Assembly: GCF_000702505.1 (NCBI RefSeq)
Contig: NZ_JNIM01000001.1
Span: 3,596,001 to 3,660,000, forward strand
Direction: 5' to 3'
DNA: 64,000 nt
Source of the DNA: Thermogemmatispora carboxidivorans
Lineage (GTDB): Bacteria; Chloroflexota; Ktedonobacteria; Ktedonobacterales; Ktedonobacteraceae
The position numbers and the translations under genes were made by a program. Shown here piece by piece: positions 33,904-42,926 of the stretch (positions within the stretch are counted from its first letter, which is position 1; each line of letters begins with the position of its first letter). The notes beneath the pieces were generated by a model that was not told the origin of the DNA, did no database searches, and worked only from the letters and a program-made list of their open reading frames with translations.

Positions 33904-35844
33904 ATGAGCAACCTCGGCTTTGAGAACACCGACACCATCCTGATGGAGGAGCGGCTCTTTCCCCCATCCCCCGAAGTCGTCGAGCGGGCCAACATCATGG
34001 CCTACATGAAGTCCAAGGGCTTTGACAACTACGAGGACTTCTATCGGTGGTCGCTGGAGCATCGCGAGGAGTTCTGGAACGATATGGCGCGGGAACTGCA
34101 CTGGTTCCAGCCCTGGCAGACGACCTTCCAGTGGACCGAGAAGCCCTTCTTCCAGTGGTTCGTTGGCGGCAAGTTCAATATCGTCTACAACTGCCTTGAC
34201 CGCTACATGCAAACCGCCACGCGCCAGAAGGTGGCCTACTACTGGGAGGCCGACGATGGCTCCAGCCGCACTTTGACGTACGAGGACCTGTATGTGCTGA
34301 CCAATCGCCTGGCGAAGGCCCTCCAGAACCTCGGTGTCAAGAAAGGCGACCGCGTTGCTATTTACATGCCTGTCACTCCCGAGCTGGTCGCCGCTATGCT
34401 GGCCACGACCCGCCTGGGCGCCGTCCACACGGTAGTCTTCGGTGGCTTCGCCGCGAGCGCTCTGGAGGAACGCATCAACGATGCCCGTGCTAAGGTGCTC
34501 ATCACTGTCGATACGGCCCATCGCGGGGGCAAGCTGATTGAGTATAAGAAGATCTGCGATGAGGCGCTTGCCAATACTCCCACAATCGAGAAGGTGATCG
34601 TCTTCAAGCGCGAGGGCACTGAGGTCCCGATGCAGGCCGGGCGCGATCTCTTTGCCGATGAGCTGCTCCAGGATATCCCCAACGACACGGTGGTGCCGTG
34701 CGAGGAGATGGATAGCGAGGATCTCCTCTACATCCTCTATACGAGCGGCAGCACCGGCAAGCCCAAGGGCGTGGTTCACGTCCACGGCGGCTACGCGGTC
34801 GGCGTCTACACCACGACAAAGTTCGTCTTCGACCTCAAGCCCGACGACGTCTATTGGTGTACCGCCGATATCGGCTGGGTGACCGGCCACAGCTACATCG
34901 TCTATGGTCCCCTGCTGAACGGCGCCACCGGCGTCCTCTTCGAGAGCACGCCGCAGTATCCCGCCCCCGATCGCTACTGGAGCGTGGTCGAGAAGTATAA
35001 GGTGACGATCATCTACACTTCGCCCACAGCGATCCGTGGCCTGATGCGCTTCGGCGAGGAGTGGCCGGCCAAGCACGACCTGTCCAGCCTGCGTATCCTG
35101 GGCACGGTCGGCGAGCCGATCAATCCCGAAGCCTGGATGTGGTATCGCCACAACATCGGGCGCGATGCGCTGCCAGTCATGGATACCTGGTGGCAGACGG
35201 AGACGGGCGCCATCCTGATCAGCCCAACGGTGATCTTGCCGCTGAAGCCGGGGAGCGCCACCCGTCCCTTGCCGACCATCGACGCGGCAGTGGTTGATAA
35301 GGACGGGAACCCGGTCGAGACGGGCAAGGGCGGTTTCTTGATTATTCGCCATCCCTGGCCGTCGATGATGCGCACGATCTACGGCGATCCGGCTCGCTAT
35401 CGCACCTATTGGGAGACAATCCCCGATGTCTACTTCGCGGGTGACGCTGCCACCGTCGATGAGATCGGCTACTTCCGCATCCAGGGCCGCGTCGACGATG
35501 TAATCAAGGTGGCCGGCCACCGCCTGGGTTCGATGGAGATCGAGTCAAGCCTGGTGAGCCATCCGGCTGTGGCCGAGGCCGCTGCGATCGGTAAGCCCGA
35601 TCCAGTCAAGGGCGAGCATATCAAGGTCTTTGTGATCTTGAAGGCCGGCAACGAGCCGTCGGAGGCGATGGTTCAGGAACTGAAGCAGCACGTCCGCACG
35701 AACGTCGGTCCGATCGCCGTCCCCGATGAGATCGAGTTTGTGACGGCACTGCCCAAGACCCGCTCCGGCAAGATTATGCGCCGCGTTCTGCGTGCCCGCG
35801 AGCTGGGCCAGCCGCTGGGCGACGTGACGACGCTGGAGGGCTAG
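33904..35844 (+). CDS. acs: Acetyl-CoA synthetase (AMP-forming)
   Basis: 646 residues, the normal length. Converts acetate, ATP and CoA to acetyl-CoA via acetyl-AMP. The AMP-binding block YTSGSTGKPKGVVHVHGGY lies near residue 280, and GDAATVDEIGYFRIQGRVDD followed by VIKVAGHRLG near 520-545. The C-terminal KTRSGKIMRR motif carries K623, which acetylating enzymes use to inactivate Acs in other bacteria. DTWWQTETGA matches the acetate-pocket region of true Acs rather than propionate- or long-chain-specific members. ATG 33904 has AAAGGA upstream. A longer ORF start at 33811 is Ser-rich and is rejected. A strong terminator follows the stop. Confidence 0.95.
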   Translation: MSNLGFENTDTILMEERLFPPSPEVVERANIMAYMKSKGFDNYEDFYRWSLEHREEFWNDMARELHWFQPWQTTFQWTEKPFFQWFVGGKFNIVYNCLDRYMQTATRQKVAYYWEADDGSSRTLTYEDLYVLTNRLAKALQNLGVKKGDRVAIYMPVTPELVAAMLATTRLGAVHTVVFGGFAASALEERINDARAKVLITVDTAHRGGKLIEYKKICDEALANTPTIEKVIVFKREGTEVPMQAGRDLFADELLQDIPNDTVVPCEEMDSEDLLYILYTSGSTGKPKGVVHVHGGYAVGVYTTTKFVFDLKPDDVYWCTADIGWVTGHSYIVYGPLLNGATGVLFESTPQYPAPDRYWSVVEKYKVTIIYTSPTAIRGLMRFGEEWPAKHDLSSLRILGTVGEPINPEAWMWYRHNIGRDALPVMDTWWQTETGAILISPTVILPLKPGSATRPLPTIDAAVVDKDGNPVETGKGGFLIIRHPWPSMMRTIYGDPARYRTYWETIPDVYFAGDAATVDEIGYFRIQGRVDDVIKVAGHRLGSMEIESSLVSHPAVAEAAAIGKPDPVKGEHIKVFVILKAGNEPSEAMVQELKQHVRTNVGPIAVPDEIEFVTALPKTRSGKIMRRVLRARELGQPLGDVTTLEG

Positions 35845-35913
35845 CTGCTCTGCTTGAACGCCAACGGTTCAGGGATACACTTGCCTGAGCAGGCGGAATC
35901 GCCCTCTAAAGGA

Positions 35914-35957
35914 GAGCGACCGGGTACTACTACGACATGACCCGGTCGCTCTTTTTT
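35914..35957 (+). terminator. Rho-independent terminator after acs
   Basis: A 12-bp perfect stem, GAGCGACCGGGT (35914-35925) with ACCCGGTCGCTC (35940-35951), loop 14 nt, followed by six T (35952-35957). Confidence 0.9.
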
Positions 35958-35984
35958 GGCCGACGGTGGTGGTGCGGCAGCTGG

Positions 35985-36938
35985 CTAATCTGCGGCAGGT
36001 GGCTCGGGTATGCCCAGCCCCGGCGCGCGCAGTTCGGAAGTGGTAGCTTCGGGATAGTAGCGCTGCAAGAGTTCCAGACCAATGCTGGCCCGCCGCACGC
36101 GCTCGCGCGAGAGGGCGACTACGGTAGCTTCCAGATGGCTGCCGCTGGGATAGACATCGGGGGCATTGCGCAGGCCGAATTTGAGATAGACCGGGGCGGC
36201 CACCCGCACCAGCTCGGCGATTTCGTAGTGACGCACAAAGCCACCGAAGTCGTCGGGAGCTTCGACATAGACATCCAGTGGCATGTCAGTCGCTTGCCGA
36301 ATGGCCGCCAGCTGCGCCAGCGAGAGATCGGTGGGCGTGTTCAAGGTGGTGCCGCCAAGCCGCTCCATGACATGCGCCGCCGCCGGGTTAGCGGTGCCGA
36401 TCTGGACCGAGAGCTTGAAGACGAAGTCTGGAGGTAGCTCGCCGGCCTTCTTCATTTCCCCGGCCACCCACAGCAGGCCCTCGTCGGCTATCAGCACCGA
36501 GCGGATGCCCAGGAGAGCGGCACGACGGATGTCTTCCAGGGCGTAGAGGAGCTGGTCCATGCCGCGCTGTCTGGCTCCAAGATTGCGCCCTGAACGACTG
36601 GCGAACTGGGCTCCTGTGTCCCAGCCAGCCCGCGGCCCGACAAAGAGGCTGACTTCAATCCCCATCTCGTGCCCCAGACGAGCCATCGCTTGCATTTCGT
36701 CGCTGCGTAGCAACATGATGCCGCTCCCCTGCGAGACCCGATGGATGCGCACCCCATATTCACGGGCCGCCTGACGCACGGCCTCCAGGGCCGCCGGCCC
36801 CTCAACACTGGGAATCTCAACACGATACTGGGCCCCGTCGGGGAAACGTTTGGAGGAGGTGGGCAGATCGTGGGCGTCTCCCGTCGGCAGACCCAGCCGC
36901 CGCAAGAAGGCACGCGTCTCCTGCATCAACTCAGCCAT
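35985..36938 (-). CDS. U32-like peptidase family protein
   Basis: 317 residues. Matches in pattern the proteins annotated as U32-family in actinobacteria and Chloroflexota, with LPTSSKRFPDGAQYRVEIPS near the N-terminus and RVSQGSGIMLL, then a long TIM-barrel-like region (GPRAGWDTGAQFASRSGRNL; FKLSVQIGTANPAAAHVMERL). U32 members include collagenase-like and tRNA-modification enzymes, and no active-site residues can be named with confidence. The true start is ATG 36938 (MAELMQETR), with GGAG 6 bases upstream. A 57-codon extension into the upstream gene is rejected. It lies 95 bp after the carboxylesterase on the same strand, so co-transcription is likely. Role unclear. Confidence 0.7.
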   Translation of the reverse strand: MAELMQETRAFLRRLGLPTGDAHDLPTSSKRFPDGAQYRVEIPSVEGPAALEAVRQAAREYGVRIHRVSQGSGIMLLRSDEMQAMARLGHEMGIEVSLFVGPRAGWDTGAQFASRSGRNLGARQRGMDQLLYALEDIRRAALLGIRSVLIADEGLLWVAGEMKKAGELPPDFVFKLSVQIGTANPAAAHVMERLGGTTLNTPTDLSLAQLAAIRQATDMPLDVYVEAPDDFGGFVRHYEIAELVRVAAPVYLKFGLRNAPDVYPSGSHLEATVVALSRERVRRASIGLELLQRYYPEATTSELRAPGLGIPEPPAAD

Positions 36939-37033
36939 TGTTCTCCGCTCCTGTCTTGTACTGCTCGCTCTCTCTATCAGACAGATGAGATTGCTGGCCT
37001 CCTGCTTTTTGCCCCGTTGCCTCGGCCTATTCG

Positions 37034-38575
37034 CTATTCGGATAGACCACGCACGGGAAGGCCCTCCCAGGCCCGCCGCAGCTCGCCGCCAGGATCGTTC
37101 TTCAGGCAACAGGTGAGATCAAAGAGCATTGTGGCCCGCTGCTCGGGGGTGTACGCAGGCCAGTCCGGCAAACCAGGCGCTACGGGCACACCGTCGCGCG
37201 CGAAGGCTAGCCAGGCACTACTCATCTTAGCAGCCAGCTCCTGTAACTCCGGCGTGAGACCAGCAGTGGCACCCAGGAAGCGCCGGGCCGGCTCGAGGTT
37301 GTCGAAGACAAAGGGGATCTCCAGGGCATGACAGGATTTGAGCTTGCCATCGAGGACCGGGGTCTCCCAGGTGAAAAGATACATGTAGACAGGTGCCGCC
37401 CCCTGAGCTGCTTTACGCTCGGCCAGGCGAATGGAGTTGATGCGCATCATGGCATCGCTCAGGAGAGCTACATACCGCTCCGCCGGCGTCCGCTCGGGAT
37501 AGGCGCCGACATAAGCCGCCAGCAGGCGCTCAGCAGCTTCTTTGTCTCTGAGCAGCAGCTGGACCCGCTGACGCAGCCCCTCCTCGTCAAGGGCGCTAAG
37601 CTGAGTATCCCCTAGCAGGAAGAGGGTCGCTTCATCTTTATTGGTGCCAATGATGAGCGGGACTTGCGCGGAGATGGCCGGCGCCTGGGGATCAAAGGGA
37701 TGCTGCGGCAGAATCTGGCCGTCGACGACCGGCCCCCAGGGACCCAGCGCATTGGAATTGACAGCGCCGTTGACTTCGATGATGTGCTGCATTGGGATCT
37801 CATGCAGCTGCTCTCTGTTGGCAGACGAGATGCCCAGAGCTTGAAGCAGGCGCTCGGCACGCTCAGTGGCCTTTTCGCGCGTGGCCATGCGCAGGGCTGG
37901 CCCGCTTTGGACAATGGCCCGCCGGAAGAGGCCGGCGGCAGACGGCATGGCCATCAGGACGCAAACCTTGGCCCCACCGCCCGATTCGCCGAAAAGGGTA
38001 ACGTTCTGCGGATCACCGCCAAAAGCTTCAATGTTATCCCGCACCCACTCCAGAGCTGCGATGAGATCGAGCATGCCGACATTGCCAGACTCGGCGTAGT
38101 CATCACCGAGCAGATCAGCCAGATGCAGGTAGCCAAACGGCCCCAGCCGGTGATTGACAGTGACGACAACGACATCGCCGCGCCGCGCGAGGTTGGTGCC
38201 ACGATAAAAGGCTGCCGAGCCAGACCCCATGCTAAAGCCACCACCGTGACACCAGAAGAGCACGGGACGTTTGCGGCCATCAGCGATTGCCGGCGTCCAG
38301 ACGTTCAGGAAGAGGCAGTCCTCACTCTCTTCTTCGCGCCCGCCCTCGCCAATGATAGCCCGTAGGCGTTTCATCCCTTCGGGCGGCTGCGGGCAGGCCG
38401 GGCCATACTTGAGGACATCACGGACCCCAACCCAGGGTTCCGGCTTCGTCGGCGGGCGGAAGCGGTTGCGCCCCCCCGTCGGCCCACCATAGGGAATGCC
38501 CTTGAAGGTTGCAATGTCATGGATGGTGGCCCCTCTGACTTTCCCAGCAGAGGTTTCGACAATGAGATCAGCCAT
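37034..38575 (-). CDS. Type B carboxylesterase
   Basis: 513 residues of the alpha/beta-hydrolase carboxylesterase/lipase family. The nucleophile elbow FGESGGG carries the catalytic Ser (residue ~200), the oxyanion hole is in WCHGGGFSMGSGS, and EDCLFLNVWTPA is the N-terminal signature. The acid and His lie in the last third (IIGTNKDEATLFL; SCHALEIPFVF). Acts on short- to medium-chain esters. No signal peptide, so it is cytoplasmic. ATG 38575 has AGGGAG about 12 bases upstream. No regulatory site found. It heads the two-gene unit with the U32-like gene. Confidence 0.92.
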   Translation of the reverse strand: MADLIVETSAGKVRGATIHDIATFKGIPYGGPTGGRNRFRPPTKPEPWVGVRDVLKYGPACPQPPEGMKRLRAIIGEGGREEESEDCLFLNVWTPAIADGRKRPVLFWCHGGGFSMGSGSAAFYRGTNLARRGDVVVVTVNHRLGPFGYLHLADLLGDDYAESGNVGMLDLIAALEWVRDNIEAFGGDPQNVTLFGESGGGAKVCVLMAMPSAAGLFRRAIVQSGPALRMATREKATERAERLLQALGISSANREQLHEIPMQHIIEVNGAVNSNALGPWGPVVDGQILPQHPFDPQAPAISAQVPLIIGTNKDEATLFLLGDTQLSALDEEGLRQRVQLLLRDKEAAERLLAAYVGAYPERTPAERYVALLSDAMMRINSIRLAERKAAQGAAPVYMYLFTWETPVLDGKLKSCHALEIPFVFDNLEPARRFLGATAGLTPELQELAAKMSSAWLAFARDGVPVAPGLPDWPAYTPEQRATMLFDLTCCLKNDPGGELRRAWEGLPVRGLSE

Positions 38576-39021
38576 CGCTTAATTTGCTCCCTTTCGTTGG
38601 TCTGGCAGCGTGCTCTCGCTAAGCTGCACTCTTTTCTTCCCGTCTCGGCTCTCTGGCCTCTGGCCCGGCCCGGCCTGACATGAGTCAAGCCAACCCGATA
38701 GGCGTCGCTCCTCCTTCCAGGTATCCATCAATCAATCAATCAAACAAAGGATAGTGATCGTGCTGCCATTGTCCCTCACCAGGGTCAAGCAAGGAGAAAG
38801 GCAAAGAGAGACCGGTGCAGCACGCTTGTTTGAGAGGGGCTGACTGGGCAAGAGGTAGTGAAGATGGATACATTGAGTAGCGGTACTTGTCTGATGTACC
38901 ATTAGAACATGCCGACCTCTCATCTTCTGACGACTGTCATGCGGTGTGGTAGCCCTGCCACAGGAACTATACGTTACGTGGCCATTGAACGTCAAGCCGC
39001 GTCAAGAAATGGAGGAAGGTC
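38576..39021. other. Intergenic region with ATCA microsatellite and a promoter
   Basis: (ATCA)-type tetranucleotide repeat at 38726-38743. TTGAGT (38873-38878), 18-bp spacer and TACCAT (38897-38902) form a plausible promoter for the MBL gene on the plus strand. GGTAC-N9-GTACC (38882-38900) lies in the spacer and overlaps the -10, an operator-like position. The rest holds no gene. Confidence 0.4.
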
Positions 39022-39981
39022 ATGGAGATTGTACCTGGCATTCACCGCCAGGAAGCCTACATCGGCAAGAAGCTGATGGCCCATCACTTGATCGTTGGCG
39101 AGCGCTCGCTGCTGGTCGATGCAGGTACGCCCGAGCTAGCGCGTGAGGTGCTTATTCCCTGGCTCGCGGAGCAGCTAGGCGATCCCGCCCGCCTGGATAT
39201 GATCCTGGTGACGCATGGGGATGTCGACCACTTCGGCGGCCTGGAGACGCTGCGCTCCGCCTGCCCACGAGCGTTGACGCTGGTGCCCGCTCTCGATCGG
39301 CACTGGATCGAGGACACAGAGGCAATCTTCCGCGAGCGCTACGATGCCTACCATGCCGATCATGGCCTGACCTATGCCCCGGAGATGACGCAGATGCTGC
39401 GCTCCTGGCAAGGAAAGCCAATTCCGACGGCGCTCGGCCTGACCGGCGGCGAGGACATCCGTTGCGGGCCTGAGCTGGTGCTCCAGGTGCTCCACGTGCC
39501 CGGCCATACGCCAGGCCATCTGATGCTGTGGGAACCCCGCCGGCGCGTGGCACTTATCGGCGATGCCCTCAACGGCGCTACCCAGATCGATCGCGATGGC
39601 GTTCCGACGGCTCCTCCTCCCTATACCGATCGCGATATCTACCTGACCTCGATCCAGACAATCGCCTCGCTGCAACCAGCGATCCTGCTCACCGGTCATT
39701 TCCCAATCATGCGCGACCAGGAGGTGACCACCTTTCTGCAGGCGAGCCGCGATTTTGTCCTGCGCACCGATGCCGTGTTGGCGCGCCTGCTGGCCGAGGC
39801 CACAGAGCCGTTGACGCTCGCTCGCCTGATTGAGCTGACCGATCCTTTGCTCGGCCCCTTTGGCTTTCCACCCGACCTGGAGTATGCCCTGGAGGCACAT
39901 ATGCGCTGGCTAGAGCGCTACGAGCGCGTGCGCCGCCTCCAGCACGAAGGGGTTGTCGCCTGGGAGGCCATTCGAGGCTGA
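39022..39981 (+). CDS. MBL-fold metallo-hydrolase
   Basis: 319 residues. The metal motif reads THGDVDHFGG, that is H-x-D-x-D-H in place of the canonical H-x-H-x-D-H. Other ligands are GHTPGH, GDAL and GHFP. This variant occurs in many uncharacterised MBL members. The substrate is unknown. GGAGGAAGG lies about 7 bases before the ATG. The gene follows a promoter-like element and precedes the SDR gene by 219 bp on the same strand. No signal peptide. Confidence 0.88.
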   Translation: MEIVPGIHRQEAYIGKKLMAHHLIVGERSLLVDAGTPELAREVLIPWLAEQLGDPARLDMILVTHGDVDHFGGLETLRSACPRALTLVPALDRHWIEDTEAIFRERYDAYHADHGLTYAPEMTQMLRSWQGKPIPTALGLTGGEDIRCGPELVLQVLHVPGHTPGHLMLWEPRRRVALIGDALNGATQIDRDGVPTAPPPYTDRDIYLTSIQTIASLQPAILLTGHFPIMRDQEVTTFLQASRDFVLRTDAVLARLLAEATEPLTLARLIELTDPLLGPFGFPPDLEYALEAHMRWLERYERVRRLQHEGVVAWEAIRG

Positions 39982-40200
39982 GCCTCCTCGCTGACCCCTT
40001 TTTCCGAGTGTGCTTCCCCACCGCCGCATGACAGAAGCGAGAGCAGAGAGAGTGAGTAGCCACCGTGATCGAGCCTGAGCCTGGCTCAGCAACCTCCACT
40101 GGCCTGCTTGCCCTGTTCAGGAGCAGGCTGCAGAGAACAATGCTGTTACAGTCCCTTCCTCAGCCCGAGGGAAGGGAGGAAAAGGAAGAGGAGCGAAGCT

Positions 40201-40986
40201 ATGGGAATGCTTTCCGGTCGCCTGGCATTGGTCACCGGTGCCGGCATGGGCATCGGCCAGGGCATTGCTGTCGAGCTGGCGCGCCAGGGCGCCAGCGTTG
40301 GTATCCACTATGCTCATAGCGAAGAGGGGGCCCGCGAAACGCTGACGCGCATTGAAGCGCTGGGCGGCAAAGCGGTCGCCGTCAAAGGCAATCTGGCCCA
40401 CGTAGCCGACTGCCGCCGCGTCGTCGATGCAGCAGCCGAGGCCCTGGGCGGCCTGGACATTTTGGTCAATAACGCTGGAGTCACCCGAGCCGATGATTTT
40501 CTCAAAATAAGCGAGGAGACCTACAACGAAGTCTTCGACCTCAATATGCGCGGCTACTTCTTCTGCGCTCAACAGGCCGTACCCTACATGCTCAAGCGTG
40601 GCGGCGGCTCAATCGTGAACATCACTTCAATTCATGGCTACGCTGGTTTTCCACGCCATTCAGCCTACGCAGCTACCAAGGGGGCCATCATTGCCTTCAC
40701 ACGCGAGCTGGCCATCGAACTGGCTCCCCAGCGCATTCGTGTCAATGCTGTCGGCCCCGGCATCATCGAGGTACCGCGCTATTTCTCCATCCCAGGCTAT
40801 ACCCGCGAGCTGGGCAATACCCTGGTGCCCTGGGGGCGCGTCGGCCACCCCGAAGATATCGGGCCGGCAGTCGCTTTTCTCGTCTCGGATGCCGCCGATT
40901 TCATTACAGGCCAGGTGCTCTATGTCGATGGCGGCACCACCGCCCGTATGGGGCTATGGTGGGATCAGGGGGATAGCCCTCAGTAG
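40201..40986 (+). CDS. SDR-family oxidoreductase
   Basis: 261 residues with the full classical SDR set: TGAGMGIG cofactor motif (residues 12-19), NNAG, catalytic Ser in ITSIHGY and YAATK (Tyr-x3-Lys). Such proteins include FabG-like ketoreductases and sugar dehydrogenases. The substrate cannot be read. ATG 40201 has GAGGAG 8 bases upstream. An upstream extension to 40108 is Cys/Arg-rich and is rejected. [20 protein letters not shown] is the typical C-terminal block. It may share a transcript with the MBL gene, but the 219-bp gap makes this uncertain. Confidence 0.92.
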   Translation: MGMLSGRLALVTGAGMGIGQGIAVELARQGASVGIHYAHSEEGARETLTRIEALGGKAVAVKGNLAHVADCRRVVDAAAEALGGLDILVNNAGVTRADDFLKISEETYNEVFDLNMRGYFFCAQQAVPYMLKRGGGSIVNITSIHGYAGFPRHSAYAATKGAIIAFTRELAIELAPQRIRVNAVGPGIIEVPRYFSIPGYTRELGNTLVPWGRVGHPEDIGPAVAFLVSDAADFITGQVLYVDGGTTARMGLWWDQGDSPQ

Positions 40987-41004
40987 CTGACTGAGTCGGA
41001 GTTT

Positions 41005-41050
41005 TCAGCGCTGGTACCCAACGCGGAACAACCGCAGGCGCCAGCGCTGA
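41005..41050 (+). terminator. 10-bp hairpin after the SDR gene, no U-tract
   Basis: TCAGCGCTGG (41005-41014) pairs perfectly with CCAGCGCTGA (41041-41050) across a 26-nt loop. No U-tract follows. It begins 18 bases after the SDR stop. Confidence 0.45.
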
Positions 41051-41114
41051 GTCTGAGATTGAAGAGATGGCATTTTTACAAAAAGTGACCTATAGTTCAT
41101 AGAGGGGAGAGAAA

Positions 41115-41167
41115 GACAGCCAGCCCATCTCGCTGAACTGCTCAGTACGACGGAGGGCTGGCCTGTC
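41115..41167 (+). other. Leader hairpin upstream of the TauE fusion gene
   Basis: GACAGCCAGCCC (41115-41126) pairs with GGGCTGGCCTGTC (41155-41167) with a single bulged base and a 28-nt loop, 50 bases before the ATG. It could be a leader regulatory hairpin. It does not match any riboswitch consensus I know. Confidence 0.4.
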
Positions 41168-41216
41168 GTCTCCAGCCCGACCTACTTACTGATGACCACA
41201 GGAGAGACAGGAGAGC

Positions 41217-42542
41217 ATGACCCATAAGGACACAGGGCCGCTGCCAACTACCCAAGTGGAACAGCGGCAGCCTGCGAGCGTGGCAGCAGCAATGGCAGCC
41301 CGTGCTATTGATGCTCAGGCCGCGACCATTATCGGTTGGATTCTTCAGGGCGGCGTCCTGGTGAGCGCCGCCGTTATTTTGACTGGGGTTGTCTGGCTCT
41401 TTCTGCAGCCCGGCGGCCCAGGGACAACGAGTGTGGCCCGGTTTCCTCACTCGCTTCCCGATCTGCTGGCTGGTCTGCTCCAATGGCAAGCCCCTGCGCT
41501 CATTGTGCTTGGTCTGGTCTTGTTGATCGCCACACCAGTACTACGTGTTGCCACCTCGATAATCGCCTTCGCGCTCGAGCGCGACCTTCGCTATGTACTG
41601 ATCACACTGGTCGTCCTTCTGATCTTGCTCTATAGCCTCTTCTTTGGCGACCGGGGCACCAGTAGCACCCATCTCAGTAGCCTGGCCCATTTCCACTTTT
41701 CCGCCCTCGTCTTCGCCTTGATTTTCTGCGGCTCAGTCGTTGCTGGCCTCCTCGGTTCCCTGATTGGTCTGGGTGGCGGCGTTCTGATCGTGCCTTTGCT
41801 GACGCTGGCTTTTGGGTTGCCGATCAGTTTCGCCATCGGAGCCAGCATCATCTCGGTGATCGCCACCTCCAGCGGCGCGGCAGCAGCTTACGTGCGCGAC
41901 CGCATCACGAATATGCGCGTGGGCATGTTTTTGGAGCTAGCCACTACTACAGGAGCCATCAGCGGCGCTTTTCTGGCCGGACTGCTCGCTCCGGGCATCC
42001 TCGGGGTCATCTTCGGCATCATCCTGCTACTCTCGGCTCTGCCCACGCTCTTCAAAATGGGCGAAGAGCTACCCTCGGACGTGCAGAACGATTGGCTAGC
42101 TACCCATCTGAGTCTGGCAAGCAGCTACCCTGATGAGCATCTCGGGCACGAGGTTAGCTATCAGGTGACACGTACGCCCTTGGGCCTGATTCTCATGTAT
42201 GTGGCTGGAGTCATCTCGGGCCTGCTGGGCATCGGGAGTGGCGCCTTTAAGGTGCTGGCTATGGATGTCGTGATGCGCCTGCCCCTGAAGGTCTCAACAA
42301 CTACGAGCAACTTTATGATCGGCGTGACGGCAGCGGCGAGCGCCGGCATCTATTTTGCCCGCGGCGATATTCCTCCACTGGTGGCCGCCCCGGTGGCCTT
42401 GGGCATCCTTCTCGGGGCCCTGATTGGCTCTCGCTTGCTCTCGCACCTCAGTAACCGCGTTATCCGTTTGGTCTTTTTGCCAGTGATTGTGGCAACCGCG
42501 GTGGAGATGATCCTCCACGGCCTGGGGATCGGAGGGATCTAG
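41217..42542 (+). CDS. DUF1634 - TauE/SafE fusion transporter
   Basis: 441 residues. The N-terminal part (~20-140) has three hydrophobic helices and the pattern of DUF1634 (IIGWILQGGVLVSAAVILTG; ALERDLRYVLITLVVLLILL). The C-terminal part (~165-440) is a TauE/SafE anion exporter with both halves: SLIGLGGGVLIVPLLTLAFG and ISGLLGIGSGAFKVLAMDV. TauE proteins export sulfite, sulfoacetate or other organosulfur anions. In other genomes the DUF1634 partner is usually a separate neighbouring gene, so this is a fusion (known pairing from families, inferred fusion here). ATG 41217 has AGGAGAG 4-5 bases upstream. No sulfur-metabolism gene is adjacent. Confidence 0.85.
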   Translation: MTHKDTGPLPTTQVEQRQPASVAAAMAARAIDAQAATIIGWILQGGVLVSAAVILTGVVWLFLQPGGPGTTSVARFPHSLPDLLAGLLQWQAPALIVLGLVLLIATPVLRVATSIIAFALERDLRYVLITLVVLLILLYSLFFGDRGTSSTHLSSLAHFHFSALVFALIFCGSVVAGLLGSLIGLGGGVLIVPLLTLAFGLPISFAIGASIISVIATSSGAAAAYVRDRITNMRVGMFLELATTTGAISGAFLAGLLAPGILGVIFGIILLLSALPTLFKMGEELPSDVQNDWLATHLSLASSYPDEHLGHEVSYQVTRTPLGLILMYVAGVISGLLGIGSGAFKVLAMDVVMRLPLKVSTTTSNFMIGVTAAASAGIYFARGDIPPLVAAPVALGILLGALIGSRLLSHLSNRVIRLVFLPVIVATAVEMILHGLGIGGI

Positions 42543-42587
42543 CGGCAGTCGCACAGATCGCTATCACCGAGTCTATGCGGGTGATCC

Positions 42588-42649
42588 AATCAAGGGCACA
42601 GCTCCATTGCACTGATCTGTGGCACCTTCGCTGGGCTGTGCCCTTGATT
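42588..42649 (+). terminator. 15-bp hairpin after the TauE fusion gene
   Basis: A perfect 15-bp stem, AATCAAGGGCACAGC (42588-42602) with GCTGTGCCCTTGATT (42635-42649), enclosing a 32-nt loop. It is followed by TTCTG, so the U-tract is very short. It lies 46 bp past the stop. The rest of the gap up to 42926 shows no gene. Confidence 0.6.
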
Positions 42650-42926
42650 TTCTGCCAGGTTCTATGGCATGATTGCTGATGATTATAACCAGGTTTCTAT
42701 TCAAGCGGAGCACAGTACAGCATATGGTTGCTAGAGCCGGCTTTCACCCACAGATTCGCCCTCCCTGTTCTCTCTGCGCTTGCTGCTCTCGCTAAGCGGC
42801 GGTCTGTTTGACCAACTGTCCAGCTCAGCGAGTTCCCACTACTGGTAGTGCAAGCCACGGATGTGTGGTCTTGCAGCCTCACTATGCTGTCTTTAAGCAA
42901 GCGATGAGGATGAAGGAAAGGTTACT

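Noticed and set aside
33880..35520. Long minus-strand ORF opposite acs
   Set aside because: 546 codons opposite an intact acs, with no ribosome site and the amino-acid pattern of a GC-rich shadow frame.
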